Positions 30,078 to 38,467 of a stretch of DNA of 64,000 bases are shown here, piece after piece (the first letter of the stretch is position 1; the number at the start of each line of letters is the position of its first letter). The notes beneath the pieces are model-generated. The model made no database searches. It was not told where the DNA came from and saw only the letters and a program-made list of their open reading frames with translations. The stretch comes from Mycolicibacterium iranicum. GTDB taxonomy: Bacteria > Actinomycetota > Actinomycetes > Mycobacteriales > Mycobacteriaceae. The DNA lies in assembly GCF_014190915.1 (NCBI RefSeq), contig NZ_JACHVU010000005.1, positions 124,001 to 188,000 on the forward strand, read 5' to 3'. Both the position numbers and the translations under genes were made by a program.

Positions 30078-30857
30078 CTATCGGTGGACCGGCCTCAGAG
30101 TATGGCCCGCTTCGGCCGCCCAGACTGAATCGAATGCGAATACGACCCCCGCCGGCTTCCGGTCGGGGTATTGCTGCCAGTATGCGTGGTCTCCGAGTAG
30201 GCCGCTCAAAGCGACTTTTTGTGTTATTTCACGGCCAGGCACTCGAACTGTAACGCTGCGCTCGTCAGCCTCGACCTCAAACTGGTACTCGCGGTCAATG
30301 GCCAGGATGGGCGAAAATTGCCCCGTCGCAACAGATTCGAGCGGGCCGCCTCGCCGACGAACCGTTAGTTCCCAGACTGATCGATTTACGGCCAAGTGCA
30401 CCATGTCGTAGGTCAGGCGCTCTGTTGGAGTGATCGCTATTGCCATGGTGCTCTCAGCGCCCCTTTGGGCGCGGGTCCAGCGCCCAAAAGCGCCAACGCG
30501 TAGCACCTTTCCCCGGAATTGCCGCATGGCGGACACCACGTCTTTACCGGCGTAGGTGAACCGACCGCTCGATATGAACCCATCTTGCGCTTGATTAATT
30601 AGTGCACGCGCGCTGGTGGGGGGTTCAGCCCCTCGCAGATCCCACCCGTCCCCTAGCCCGAATGCCGTGTCAGGGCGGTTGAAGTCGTCGAAAAATGAAG
30701 CTTGGGGCGGTGGCGCTTCACTCGCTGCAGGAGTTGTCCGGGGCGCTAATGACTCCGACGGCTGAATCAAACGCGTTTGATACTCCGGCAATTCATGTCC
30801 GCACGAGGGCGTCGCCAGCACGAGCACGGCAACGGCAACGGCAGCGTAAAGTTTCAC
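30078..30857 (-). CDS. Putative lipoprotein, lectin-like, copy 2
   Basis: The product is 259 residues with a GTG start. The lipobox is LATPSC at about residues 14-19, followed by a Pro/Ser/Thr-rich spacer of about 35 residues that is much shorter in copy 1. The paralogous domain begins FFDDFNRPDTAFGLGDGWDLRG. Conserved positions with copy 1 include GWD, the FTYAGKDVV patch, VRRVGA-like and the closing PAGVVFAFDSVWA. Ordering is tail to head on the minus strand, copy 2 first, with about 85 bp between the two genes. Both lie between the modification enzymes and the tyrosine phosphatase gene. Confidence 0.68.
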   Translation of the reverse strand: MKLYAAVAVAVLVLATPSCGHELPEYQTRLIQPSESLAPRTTPAASEAPPPQASFFDDFNRPDTAFGLGDGWDLRGAEPPTSARALINQAQDGFISSGRFTYAGKDVVSAMRQFRGKVLRVGAFGRWTRAQRGAESTMAIAITPTERLTYDMVHLAVNRSVWELTVRRRGGPLESVATGQFSPILAIDREYQFEVEADERSVTVRVPGREITQKVALSGLLGDHAYWQQYPDRKPAGVVFAFDSVWAAEAGHTLRPVHR

Positions 30858-31075
30858 TCCGCAACTGTGGCATAGGGGCCGGTCAGTGAAGCTGTAGGGC
30901 GCTCCGCGTGTGGTGGCCTCAACAGCAGTAATGCTGATATGGACGATGCGCGGAGCGTCGCCACGGGTATGGCGGAGGAAGGGCTAGTATCGCGCCGGGT
31001 GAACGTAGACCGTCCACAGAAGGTGGGTCGACGTTTCGTCTTCTTGGCGGTCGGTAAGCAATTCCGGGCGCGATC

Positions 31076-31615
31076 TTGATTGATAACGGAGGCCCAACTC
31101 TGCACATCCTATTCGTTTGCACAGGCAACATTTGCAGATCGCCAACTGCTGAACGGCTTGTGTCCGCGTACGCAGGCGAGTCTCAGCTGCGGGGCCTGTC
31201 AGCCTCCAGTGCCGGAACGAGAGCGGTGGTCGGTCATGCGATACATCCTGAGGCTGCTTCGGCACTCCGTGATCTGGGGGGTGATGATGCCCGTTTCTCA
31301 GCCCGGCAGTTCACACCGAAGATCGCTTCAACGGCCGATCTCATCCTGACTATGACCAACGCGCATCGGGATAGCGTTCTCGAATTGGCGCCGTCCAAGT
31401 TGAACCAAACATTCACCCTTATGGAGGCATCGAGACTCGTATCGGCGCATCGTGCTCAGACAGTGACCGATCTCGTAAAGTTTCGTCCGTTTCTCCAGCC
31501 CTCGGACCGGGGAGACATCACGGATCCGATCGGTCAGGGCGCCGATGTTTTTCGAGCTGTCGCAGCTCAAATTGCGAACTTGTTGCCGCCGATCGTCGAT
31601 CTGTCCGCCCGTTGA
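31076..31615 (+). CDS. Low-molecular-weight protein tyrosine phosphatase (Wzb-like)
   Basis: The product is 179 residues. The P-loop CTGNICRSP at about 15-23 (Cys15 nucleophile, Arg21) and the general-acid segment ITDPIGQ near residue 142 define the family. Beside a Wzc-type kinase gene it is expected to dephosphorylate the kinase's tyrosine tail. The longest frame begins at TTG, but GGAGG lies seven bases upstream of an in-frame CTG at 31100 that would give the family-typical start HILFVCTGN. Translation may therefore start at this rare codon. The phosphatase lies 17 kb from the kinase gene, with the whole glycan-building block between them. A TAGTAT about 90 bases upstream could be its -10. 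Confidence 0.88.
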   Translation: MIDNGGPTLHILFVCTGNICRSPTAERLVSAYAGESQLRGLSASSAGTRAVVGHAIHPEAASALRDLGGDDARFSARQFTPKIASTADLILTMTNAHRDSVLELAPSKLNQTFTLMEASRLVSAHRAQTVTDLVKFRPFLQPSDRGDITDPIGQGADVFRAVAAQIANLLPPIVDLSAR

Positions 31616-32141
31616 GGCCCTGGACGACCCGTTCGCCGCGGAATGCGGTCGGGGTGTGCGCCGTGGTGTAACGGTCGAACAAGAAAATCGCATCCATCTG
31701 CTGCGCCAATATAGACGGGATTCGGCAGAGCCGAGCACGGTAGTCTAAGCACCTGCTGAGGACGCTCAGCCATTTCAAATGCGATTGCTTCTGCGAGCTG
31801 TGACCTGCCATTCTCCGTCGACGGCGTAAATATTGCCGTCGTCCATTCGCAGCATCTGCCGGAGCTAGACGGTTGCAGCCGTTACCTTCTTACCCTTCTA
31901 TGACTGACATCCCGGCAGTGTGCAGCCATAGTGTTCAACCTCGGCATCCGGCGACACCGCGGGCCAGCTTTGTGCCGTGTGCGGCGACACGCGGGTCCGC
32001 CGTGAGGGTTTCGAGCGGGTGGAGGAGCAGGTTCGCACAACGCTTCTTATTGTTGCTGAGCGAACCCGTCAATTCGGTTGAGGAAAGCGTGGCACTTGGG
32101 CTAAAGTTGCAGCGCAAGGGGGACAACGTGTGGGGGGACAC
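31616..32141 (+). other. Intergenic region between phosphatase and sugar transferase genes
   Basis: About 525 bases without a convincing gene. Base composition changes here from the AT-richer block to normal host GC. The downstream end carries a candidate promoter, listed separately. No repeat or insertion-sequence end was recognised at the change. Confidence 0.45.
32078..32107 (+). promoter_or_regulatory. Candidate sigma-A promoter for the sugar transferase gene
   Basis: TTGAGG and TAAAGT are spaced by 18 bases and lie about 35 bases before the ATG, whose leader contains GTGGGGGG as a ribosome binding site. TAAAGT recurs as a likely -10 before fadE25 in this window. Confidence 0.45.
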
Positions 32142-33632
32142 ATGACGGCGGTCAATGAGCGGCTGGAAGTCGCAGCAAACATTGTTCCGATTCCAACCAG
32201 GGTTCCGGCGTGGCAGCAGGGTTATGCGCGTCGGCTCCTCATCATCGACCTGATTGCAGTGTTGACGGCGGTCGGTCTCGCACAGTGGGTACGTTTCGGG
32301 GGCCTGGGCGGTGAGGTGGCCACGTTCCAGTACCTGGATTACATCGTCGTCTCGCTCTTAATCGCTGCGACTTGGATGGTCGCTTTGTCGATTAACAATT
32401 CGCGCTCCACTCGGGTGATCGGCTCGGGCGCTGAGGAGTATCGCCGAGTATGGCTCGCGACGTTGTCGGTGTTCGGCGGCGTTGCTATTGTCTCGATGCT
32501 CTTCAAGCTTGAGATTGCCCGGGGATACTTGATAATCGCCTTGCCGGCCGGCTTGCTGTTCCTCGGTCTCTTCCGGTGGGTCGCGCGCCAACTGGTCGTC
32601 AGGGCACGCGCAAAGCATGGACGCTGCATCACCCGCGTCCTGGTTGTCGGCAGCCCGTCTGCGGTCCGTGACCTGACTTCGTCTCTGGCGCGCGATCCAG
32701 CGTCTGAGTACGAGGTTGTTGGTGCCTGCGTGCCCGGTCCTCTCTCCAGGTCGAAGATCGATGTGCCAGGCGTGGGGGCGATCCCCACTTTCGGGGACGA
32801 GTCGAACGTCGTCGGCGCTGTGACGGCCACAAATAGTCACGCAGTAGCGGTGGCAGCAACCGAGCGTCTCAACGGTCGCGGCATCCGCGACCTGTCGTGG
32901 GAGCTCGAGAAGTTGGACATCGATCTCCTCGTCGCCCCGGGCGTCGTCGACATCGCCGGCCCCCGACTCCAGATGCGTCCCGTTTCAGGCCTGCCTCTGA
33001 TTCACGTGGAGAAGCCGCAGTACCACGGCGCCAAGCGCTTCCAGAAGCGCTTCTTCGACATCACCTTCTCCAGTGCCGTGTTGTTGTTCGGCCTGCCGCT
33101 CCTAATTCCCGTTGCGATCGCGATCAAGCTCACGAGCCGCGGCCCTGTGTTCTACCGATCTGAACGAATAGGCCTCGACGGCACTCCTTTCCAGATGATC
33201 AAGTTCCGCACCATGGTCGACGGTGCCGACAAGATGGTTGACAAGCTCACCGCGCAGAACGAGAGCGAAGGCGGCGTGCTCTTCAAGATTCGTGAGGATC
33301 CCCGCGTCACCTCGATCGGCAAGCTGCTGCGGAAGTACAGCATTGACGAGTTGCCTCAGTTCATCAACGTCCTGAAGCGCGACATGAGCGTCGTGGGTCC
33401 TCGGCCTCCGCTGGCCAAAGAGGTCAAGTCGTACGACGACCACGCCAAGCGACGTCTGCTCGTGCGTCCCGGCATCACCGGCCTATGGCAGGTCAGCGGA
33501 CGCTCCGACCTGTCGTGGGAGGATTCGGTCCGCCTCGACCTCTTCTACGTCGAAAACTGGTCCATGATTGCGGACCTGCTGATCGCGGTGAAGACGGTGA
33601 AAGCGGTCTTCGGGCACTCCGGAGCGTACTGA
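32142..33632 (+). CDS. Polyprenyl-phosphate sugar-1-phosphate transferase (WbaP/CpsE type), copy 1
   Basis: This enzyme starts repeat-unit synthesis by moving a sugar-1-phosphate from a nucleotide sugar to the polyprenyl carrier. The 496-residue protein has about four N-terminal transmembrane helices (about 30-150), a CoA-binding-like domain (VLVVGSPSAVRDL onward) and a C-terminal catalytic domain of about 190 residues. The catalytic domain begins after a further hydrophobic helix, with KRFFDITFSS, then MIKFRTMVDGADKM, SIDELPQFINVLKRDMSVVGPRPPL and the terminal RPGITGLWQVSGRSDLSWEDSV. The Asp-Glu pair of DELPQ is the catalytic dyad. Its GC content is like the host core, unlike the genes before it. 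Confidence 0.94.
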   Translation: MTAVNERLEVAANIVPIPTRVPAWQQGYARRLLIIDLIAVLTAVGLAQWVRFGGLGGEVATFQYLDYIVVSLLIAATWMVALSINNSRSTRVIGSGAEEYRRVWLATLSVFGGVAIVSMLFKLEIARGYLIIALPAGLLFLGLFRWVARQLVVRARAKHGRCITRVLVVGSPSAVRDLTSSLARDPASEYEVVGACVPGPLSRSKIDVPGVGAIPTFGDESNVVGAVTATNSHAVAVAATERLNGRGIRDLSWELEKLDIDLLVAPGVVDIAGPRLQMRPVSGLPLIHVEKPQYHGAKRFQKRFFDITFSSAVLLFGLPLLIPVAIAIKLTSRGPVFYRSERIGLDGTPFQMIKFRTMVDGADKMVDKLTAQNESEGGVLFKIREDPRVTSIGKLLRKYSIDELPQFINVLKRDMSVVGPRPPLAKEVKSYDDHAKRRLLVRPGITGLWQVSGRSDLSWEDSVRLDLFYVENWSMIADLLIAVKTVKAVFGHSGAY

Positions 33633-33739
33633 CCCCTCCGCGCGAATCTGGCACAGATCGGCTGCGAACAAGACTGTGCCCTTCCTCGCAAAACGGTGCA
33701 ACAGGTGTAGTGCCGGCGAAGTTTGTCAACGCTCTACGC

Positions 33740-34375
33740 ATGGCATCCTTCTTGCCGCACTTCGGCCACAACCGCCTATGGCGCGGGCAACCGGACCGCG
33801 AGGCCGGTGAGCGCGTCACCCCCTCTGTCTCGCCGACGGCAGGGGCGGGGGAGCGGGGTCCGGTAGTCGACGAGCGCAGGGTGGCTGCTGTTCTCAACGA
33901 TCCCGGTCGCCTACTCGCGGTGTACACCACGGGGCTACTCGACTCCGGACCCGAAGCTCACCACGACCGAGTGGCCAGAACAGCTGCGGCGGCCTTGGCT
34001 GCTCCGTCTGCGGCATTGACGGTCGTCGGTGCCGATCATCAGGTCCTCGTGGGCGCGGTCGACGCAGTACCCAGATCACGACGCCAGTCCCTCGACTTGT
34101 TCTGCCAGTATGTCGTGGCCAACGGTGCACCTATCGTCGTAGCGGATGCGCGGCGAGACCCTCTGTTCGCCAGTCAGGCAAGTGTCCGGCAGGGGCGCAT
34201 TACTTCCTACCTCGGAGTTCCGCTCACGGATCACTGGGGCCACGCCGTCGGAGCACTGTTCGTGTACGACCCGGGCCCTCGCATGTGGGGCTCGGGGCAC
34301 GTTCAGATACTGGGCGACCTCGCCGAGGTCGCCTCCACGCGCATCTTCGAGTCCACCTACGAGCCGCACCGGTAA
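33740..34375 (+). CDS. GAF-domain protein
   Basis: The product is about 211 residues from the ATG at 33740; a GTG at 33710 is an alternative, and neither has a strong ribosome binding site. The N-terminal 50 residues are charged and probably disordered. The rest is a single GAF domain: GLLDSGPEAHHDRVARTAAAAL, then SLDLFCQYVVANGAPIVVADARRDPLF, then YLGVPLTDHWGHAVGALFVYD. This subtype is like the GAF domains that precede phosphatase or cyclase modules, but no output domain follows. A stand-alone sensor or a regulator acting on a partner is possible. It sits alone between the two sugar transferase genes. Confidence 0.78.
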   Translation: MASFLPHFGHNRLWRGQPDREAGERVTPSVSPTAGAGERGPVVDERRVAAVLNDPGRLLAVYTTGLLDSGPEAHHDRVARTAAAALAAPSAALTVVGADHQVLVGAVDAVPRSRRQSLDLFCQYVVANGAPIVVADARRDPLFASQASVRQGRITSYLGVPLTDHWGHAVGALFVYDPGPRMWGSGHVQILGDLAEVASTRIFESTYEPHR

Positions 34376-34689
34376 CGGAGTAGACGTTCCGAGCGCGCGG
34401 CCTCGGGCGAGCCCGGCTTGCTCCGTCAGCTGTTATTCCTCAGGAAACTCGATCGCCGGGAGGCAGGTCGTCGGAGTCTTCCCGGCAGGCAAACCCTGGG
34501 ACTTGCCGGTATGAGACCGCGAACACGGGTCGTCGAGCTGCAACGCCGAAACGCGGGACAGAATCCGACGCTGAGGCGTCTGTGGTCTCCCTGGTCGCTG
34601 GCAAAGCCAAATTTGCACCATCCATAACGCTGCGGCGGCTTCACCAGCACACCTAAGGTGGGTCTGTAGGAATCCTGTGAGGACCGAGG
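34376..34689 (+). other. Intergenic region upstream of second sugar transferase
   Basis: About 314 bases without a gene. The right end has a promoter candidate (34654-34659). The perfect palindrome CACCTAAGGTG overlaps it and could be an operator. Nothing else was seen. Confidence 0.45.
34654..34659 (+). promoter_or_regulatory. Likely -10 element with overlapping palindrome
   Basis: TAAGGT fits TANNNT and lies 30 bases before the ATG, which has GAGGACCGAGG in front of it. The -10 is embedded in CACCTAAGGTG, an exact 11-base palindrome, so a repressor bound there would block the promoter. Confidence 0.4.
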
Positions 34690-36228
34690 ATGCGCGCAGA
34701 TCTGAAGTCGACTTCGCTAGCACCGGACGGTCGCCTCACGTCGCCACGGCCCGGCGGGGACATATCCTCGACCGGCCCGTCTCGGCCTTCGTCCCCTCGA
34801 CTCATCCAGCCGCTGCGTACGGAAGCCGGATATCGCACCCTGACTCTTGCGCTGGACATCTCTGCTGCAGCCGGCGCTGTCGCGTTGGCGCTCTGGTGGA
34901 CACCCGGACCGGTCGGAGATCGCGGGATCGCAGCGTGGAGCTGGGCCTTCGTGCCCATCCTCGTGCTCGTCCTCGTCACCCGGTCGATGTACCGCCGAAA
35001 GCTCAGTCACCACTTCGTCGACGACTTCGAACCGGTTGAGACCTCCGTCGCGGTCTCGGCCCTCGCGACGCTCACCGTTCTGATGCTGGCCATCGACCGC
35101 CTCCCGGTCGGGACCACGGTTCCGGAGTACGTCCGGCCCGCAGACGTCGTCGTCCGCCTCTGGGTGTGCGCCGCCGTCCTCGTCCCGGCGGTCCGACTCA
35201 TGCGTTCGCTGGTCCAGCGCTATCTGCGGCGCGCACACCTGTTCGGGACGTCGGCGCTGATCATCGGCGGCGGCCCGATCGCCCACCAGCTCATCGTGCG
35301 CATGCAGCAGACACCCGAATACGGCCTGCAGCCCGTGGGGGTCCTCGACGAGACCGCGCCGGCAAGTGCCGACCTCCTCGGAGTCCCGTATCTCGGAACC
35401 ACCGCGCACCTGGAGGACGCGGTACGGGAAACGCGGGCGGGGGAGCTGTTGATCGCGCCGTCGGCAGTCTCTGACGAGTTGCTTGCGCACACCGCGCAAA
35501 GGGCGCAAGAACTCGGCCTGCGGGTCCGGGTCGTGCCCCGCCTCGTCGACCTCGTCGGTGTCTACGCCCATATCGAACATCTCGGCGGAGTGCCGCTGAT
35601 GGTGTTGGCGCGGACGGACCCACGCGGCTGGCAGTTCGCGGTGAAACACGGCCTGGACAGGACTCTGGCCGGTCTGGGGCTCCTCCTGATCTCACCGCTC
35701 TTCCTCGGCCTCGCACTGGCCGTCAAACTCAGCTCGCCCGGGCCGATCTTCTTCGGCCAGGACCGCATCGGGCGCGACGGCAGAGTGTTCTCCTGCCTCA
35801 AATTCCGGAGTATGCGGGCTGCCGAGGCCTCGACTCCAGGATTCGAATTACGCAAGGACGCGGCGCCCGGGGGAGTGGAAGGCGAGGATCGGCGCACCTG
35901 GATCGGAAGGATCATGCGCAAGACCTCGCTGGATGAACTTCCTCAGCTCATCAATGTGGTCAAAGGCGACATGAGCCTGGTGGGGCCGCGGCCCGAACGG
36001 CCGGAGTTCGTCGACCTCTTCGAAGCCAGGATCCGGCGCTACGGTCAGCGCCACCGGGTGAAGGCCGGCATGACCGGGTGGGCGCAGGTGCACGGTCTCC
36101 GGGGTCAGACGTCGATCGCCGACCGGGCCGAGTTCGACAATTACTACATCGAGAACTGGTCGCTGATCCTTGATTTCAAGATCCTGGTCCTGACCGTTCT
36201 CGCTGTCCTGCGGAACCCGGAAGAATAG
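34690..36228 (+). CDS. Polyprenyl-phosphate sugar-1-phosphate transferase, copy 2
   Basis: The 512-residue protein has a disordered Pro/Ser-rich N-terminus of about 45 residues, four to five transmembrane helices to about residue 180, a nucleotide-fold middle domain (SALIIGGGPIAHQLIVRM) and the catalytic domain from about 310. Catalytic-domain landmarks are KHGLDRTLAGLGLLL, CLKFRSMRAAEA, TSLDELPQLINVVKGDMSLVGPRPERPEF and the terminal VKAGMTGWAQVHGLRG. It differs in sequence from copy 1, so the two may prime different glycans or load different sugars. It is followed in the same direction by a cis-prenyltransferase homologue and a flavoprotein. Confidence 0.94.
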   Translation: MRADLKSTSLAPDGRLTSPRPGGDISSTGPSRPSSPRLIQPLRTEAGYRTLTLALDISAAAGAVALALWWTPGPVGDRGIAAWSWAFVPILVLVLVTRSMYRRKLSHHFVDDFEPVETSVAVSALATLTVLMLAIDRLPVGTTVPEYVRPADVVVRLWVCAAVLVPAVRLMRSLVQRYLRRAHLFGTSALIIGGGPIAHQLIVRMQQTPEYGLQPVGVLDETAPASADLLGVPYLGTTAHLEDAVRETRAGELLIAPSAVSDELLAHTAQRAQELGLRVRVVPRLVDLVGVYAHIEHLGGVPLMVLARTDPRGWQFAVKHGLDRTLAGLGLLLISPLFLGLALAVKLSSPGPIFFGQDRIGRDGRVFSCLKFRSMRAAEASTPGFELRKDAAPGGVEGEDRRTWIGRIMRKTSLDELPQLINVVKGDMSLVGPRPERPEFVDLFEARIRRYGQRHRVKAGMTGWAQVHGLRGQTSIADRAEFDNYYIENWSLILDFKILVLTVLAVLRNPEE

Positions 36229-36391
36229 AGCGCAGCGTGGCATCCGGGTTAGCGGAACAAGATCAACGCTGTGGTGGGCCCGAGCGAAAAGTTAGGTTCT
36301 GCAATTATTTTTGGATTTGCTTGTCGCGGCAGCCGTCCCTGCATTACTTTTGCTGTGGGGTGGTAGTTGAGCGGGGGGTTCTTGGTGCGGC

Positions 36392-37039
36392 ATGAAGCCA
36401 ACTCATGTGGGTCTGATACCTGACGGATTGCGCCGCTGGGCGGACGCCAACGAAACGACTCTTGGCGAGGCGTACTGGCGTGGTTCCGAGAAGGTCACCG
36501 AGATCCTGCTGAGCCTGCAGCGACAGGGTGTGCGGACGGTGTCGGTGTACAACCTGAGCCGTGCCAACCTCGGTCGGACGAGCGCCGAACTGGATGCGGT
36601 CTACGCGGCGTCCCTGCACTTTCTCACCACGCTCATCCCGACCCACTTCGACATGGCCACGTGCACCGTGCGTCTACACGGCAATCGCGCACTCCTGCCC
36701 GCTGCCTACGTCGACGCCGCAAAGCAGCTCGAGGGCGCGAAGTCCGACGACAGCTTCCGCATCAACATCCTTGCTGCCTACGACGCGCGGGACGAACTGC
36801 GTGACGCGCACGCCCGCGCCCGCGAAACCGGGTGCGACATCGTCGACGCCTTCGAGATCGGAGAAGTCGATCTAGTCCTCCGCACGACGGCCGAGCCCCT
36901 ACTCAGCGGATTCCTCCCGTTGCAGAGTCAATACGCGCAACTGGTGTTCCTGGACACTCCGCTCAATGACCTGACCGTGCAGCAGGTCGACGACATCGTC
37001 GAGGAGTATCGACGATTCCCGCAGCTGCGGGGGCGGTAG
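36392..37039 (+). CDS. Atypical cis-prenyltransferase (UppS family)
   Basis: The product is 215 residues, shorter than typical undecaprenyl diphosphate synthases (about 240-290). The fold signatures are recognisable but altered. The canonical HxxxxxDGNGRWA reads HVGLIPDGLRRWA here, keeping Asp11 but replacing Asn-Gly by Leu-Arg. The FSTENW-like segment reads VYNLSRANLGRTSAEL. The RxGGExRLSNFL motif reads RTTAEPLLSGFLPLQSQYAQL, keeping the first Arg. Loss of the Asn and of the second motif Arg is notable for a catalyst. It may make a short-chain Z-prenyl diphosphate, bind a prenyl carrier, or be inactive. The next gene starts six bases downstream, so the two are cotranscribed. Confidence 0.75.
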   Translation: MKPTHVGLIPDGLRRWADANETTLGEAYWRGSEKVTEILLSLQRQGVRTVSVYNLSRANLGRTSAELDAVYAASLHFLTTLIPTHFDMATCTVRLHGNRALLPAAYVDAAKQLEGAKSDDSFRINILAAYDARDELRDAHARARETGCDIVDAFEIGEVDLVLRTTAEPLLSGFLPLQSQYAQLVFLDTPLNDLTVQQVDDIVEEYRRFPQLRGR

Positions 37040-37044
37040 CGCGG

Positions 37045-38439
37045 ATGGTCGAATCCAGAAGTCCGCTCATCATCGGCGCCGGCCCGGCAGGACTGACCGC
37101 CGCTCTGGAGTTGGCGAAACGAGGTGTCGCCGCCCGGGTATTCGAATCGTCGGCGCACGTCGGGGGTTTGGCCCGTACTCCGACCGATGGCGCCTGGCGG
37201 GTAGACCCGGGCGGTCACCGCTTCTTCACCAGGGTCGAAGAGATCCTCGATCTGTGGAACTCGTTGCTTCCGGCGGATCAGTGGATCTCGGTGCCGCGGC
37301 GGTCCGCGATGCTCGTCAAGGGCGAATACGTGCCCTATCCGCTCATCGGTCGAGACCTGTTGACGCAACTGGGGATCCGTAGCGGCCTGCGAGGTGCCAG
37401 CAGCCTGATGTGGTCCCGCTTCCGGCGCGGCTTCCGGCTCGACGACAGGGTGGGGTCGTTCCGCGAGTGGGGCATCGACGAATTCGGCCTGCATTGGTAT
37501 CGGATGTTCTTCGACGGCTATGTCCGGAAAACCTGGCTCGCCGACCCGGACCGTCTGGCCAGCGACTGGGCCAACCAGCGCATCAAGCCGATCGACTGGC
37601 GCCGAGCCGCTGTCCGAAATGTCGAGCATCAAGACGTCTTTCGATATCCGAGGCTCGGGCCCGGCCAGCTCTGGGACGCGGCCGCGACGAGACTGGCCCA
37701 GCTTGGTGTTGCGCCCTCGCTGAACTCCGATGTGGTCGGGATCCGCTACGACGGGCGGGAATGGGCCATCGAACTGCAGAACGGCGACATAGCATCCGGG
37801 GACGCGTTGTTCTCGAGCATGCCGTTGCGGTTCCTCATTCACCACCTCAAACCCGAACCGCCCAAACACATCAAGGCCATCGCCGAATCGCTGAAGCACC
37901 GCTCGGTGATCACCGTGGCGGTTGCGCTGCGTGAGCATCACGACATCCCGTTCAACTGGGTGTACACCCCCGGTCCCCGGTTCCGCGTGGGTCGGGTCCA
38001 GAACTACGGCCAGTGGTCGCCCGGCCTCGCGCCCGAGAACTTCGGCGGTACGTATCTCGGTCTCGAGTACTTCACCCTGCCCGACGACGACCTCTGGGTG
38101 GCGGGGGAGGAAGGCCTGGGCGCCATCGTGGAACAGGATCTGAAGGCGTTGGGTCTCGGCAACACGTCGTACGAACACGTGATGATCGTGCGGTCGAAGT
38201 TCGCCTATCCGATCTATGACCCCGGTCGGGAGCGGAACGTGGTGCGGATCCGTGACTATCTGCGCCAGGCGCATCCCACGCTGCACCCGATCGGTCGAAA
38301 CGGCATGCACCGGTATGACAATCAGGACCACGCCATGTTGAGCGCAATGCACAGCGTTGCCCGGTACTTCGGCGAGAACGTCGACCCGTGGGGGGTCAAC
38401 ACCGACCGTGGCTACCACGAGACCGGGCTGCTGCGGTAG
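37045..38439 (+). CDS. FAD/NAD(P)-binding oxidoreductase, Glf/amine-oxidase-like
   Basis: The product is 464 residues. An N-terminal Rossmann motif IIGAGPAGLTAALELAKRG (about 9-27) is followed by HVGGLARTP and DPGGHRFFTRVEEILDLWN. The latter is typical of the UDP-galactopyranose mutase / protoporphyrinogen-oxidase-like group often found in surface-polysaccharide loci. The C-terminal FAD contact HPIGRNGMHRYDNQDHAM closes the domain. The protein is longer than a Glf and lacks its exact active-site signature, so I do not call it a mutase. A role in modifying the prenyl carrier made or bound by the upstream protein, or a nucleotide sugar, is possible but unproven. Confidence 0.85.
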   Translation: MVESRSPLIIGAGPAGLTAALELAKRGVAARVFESSAHVGGLARTPTDGAWRVDPGGHRFFTRVEEILDLWNSLLPADQWISVPRRSAMLVKGEYVPYPLIGRDLLTQLGIRSGLRGASSLMWSRFRRGFRLDDRVGSFREWGIDEFGLHWYRMFFDGYVRKTWLADPDRLASDWANQRIKPIDWRRAAVRNVEHQDVFRYPRLGPGQLWDAAATRLAQLGVAPSLNSDVVGIRYDGREWAIELQNGDIASGDALFSSMPLRFLIHHLKPEPPKHIKAIAESLKHRSVITVAVALREHHDIPFNWVYTPGPRFRVGRVQNYGQWSPGLAPENFGGTYLGLEYFTLPDDDLWVAGEEGLGAIVEQDLKALGLGNTSYEHVMIVRSKFAYPIYDPGRERNVVRIRDYLRQAHPTLHPIGRNGMHRYDNQDHAMLSAMHSVARYFGENVDPWGVNTDRGYHETGLLR

Positions 38440-38467
38440 AGAGCGGATTGCCGGCGGCCCGTCGCCG

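Noticed and set aside
37045..38439. Calling this gene UDP-galactopyranose mutase
   Set aside because: General FAD and GGHRFF-like features fit the wider group, but the protein is longer and the mutase active-site signature was not seen.
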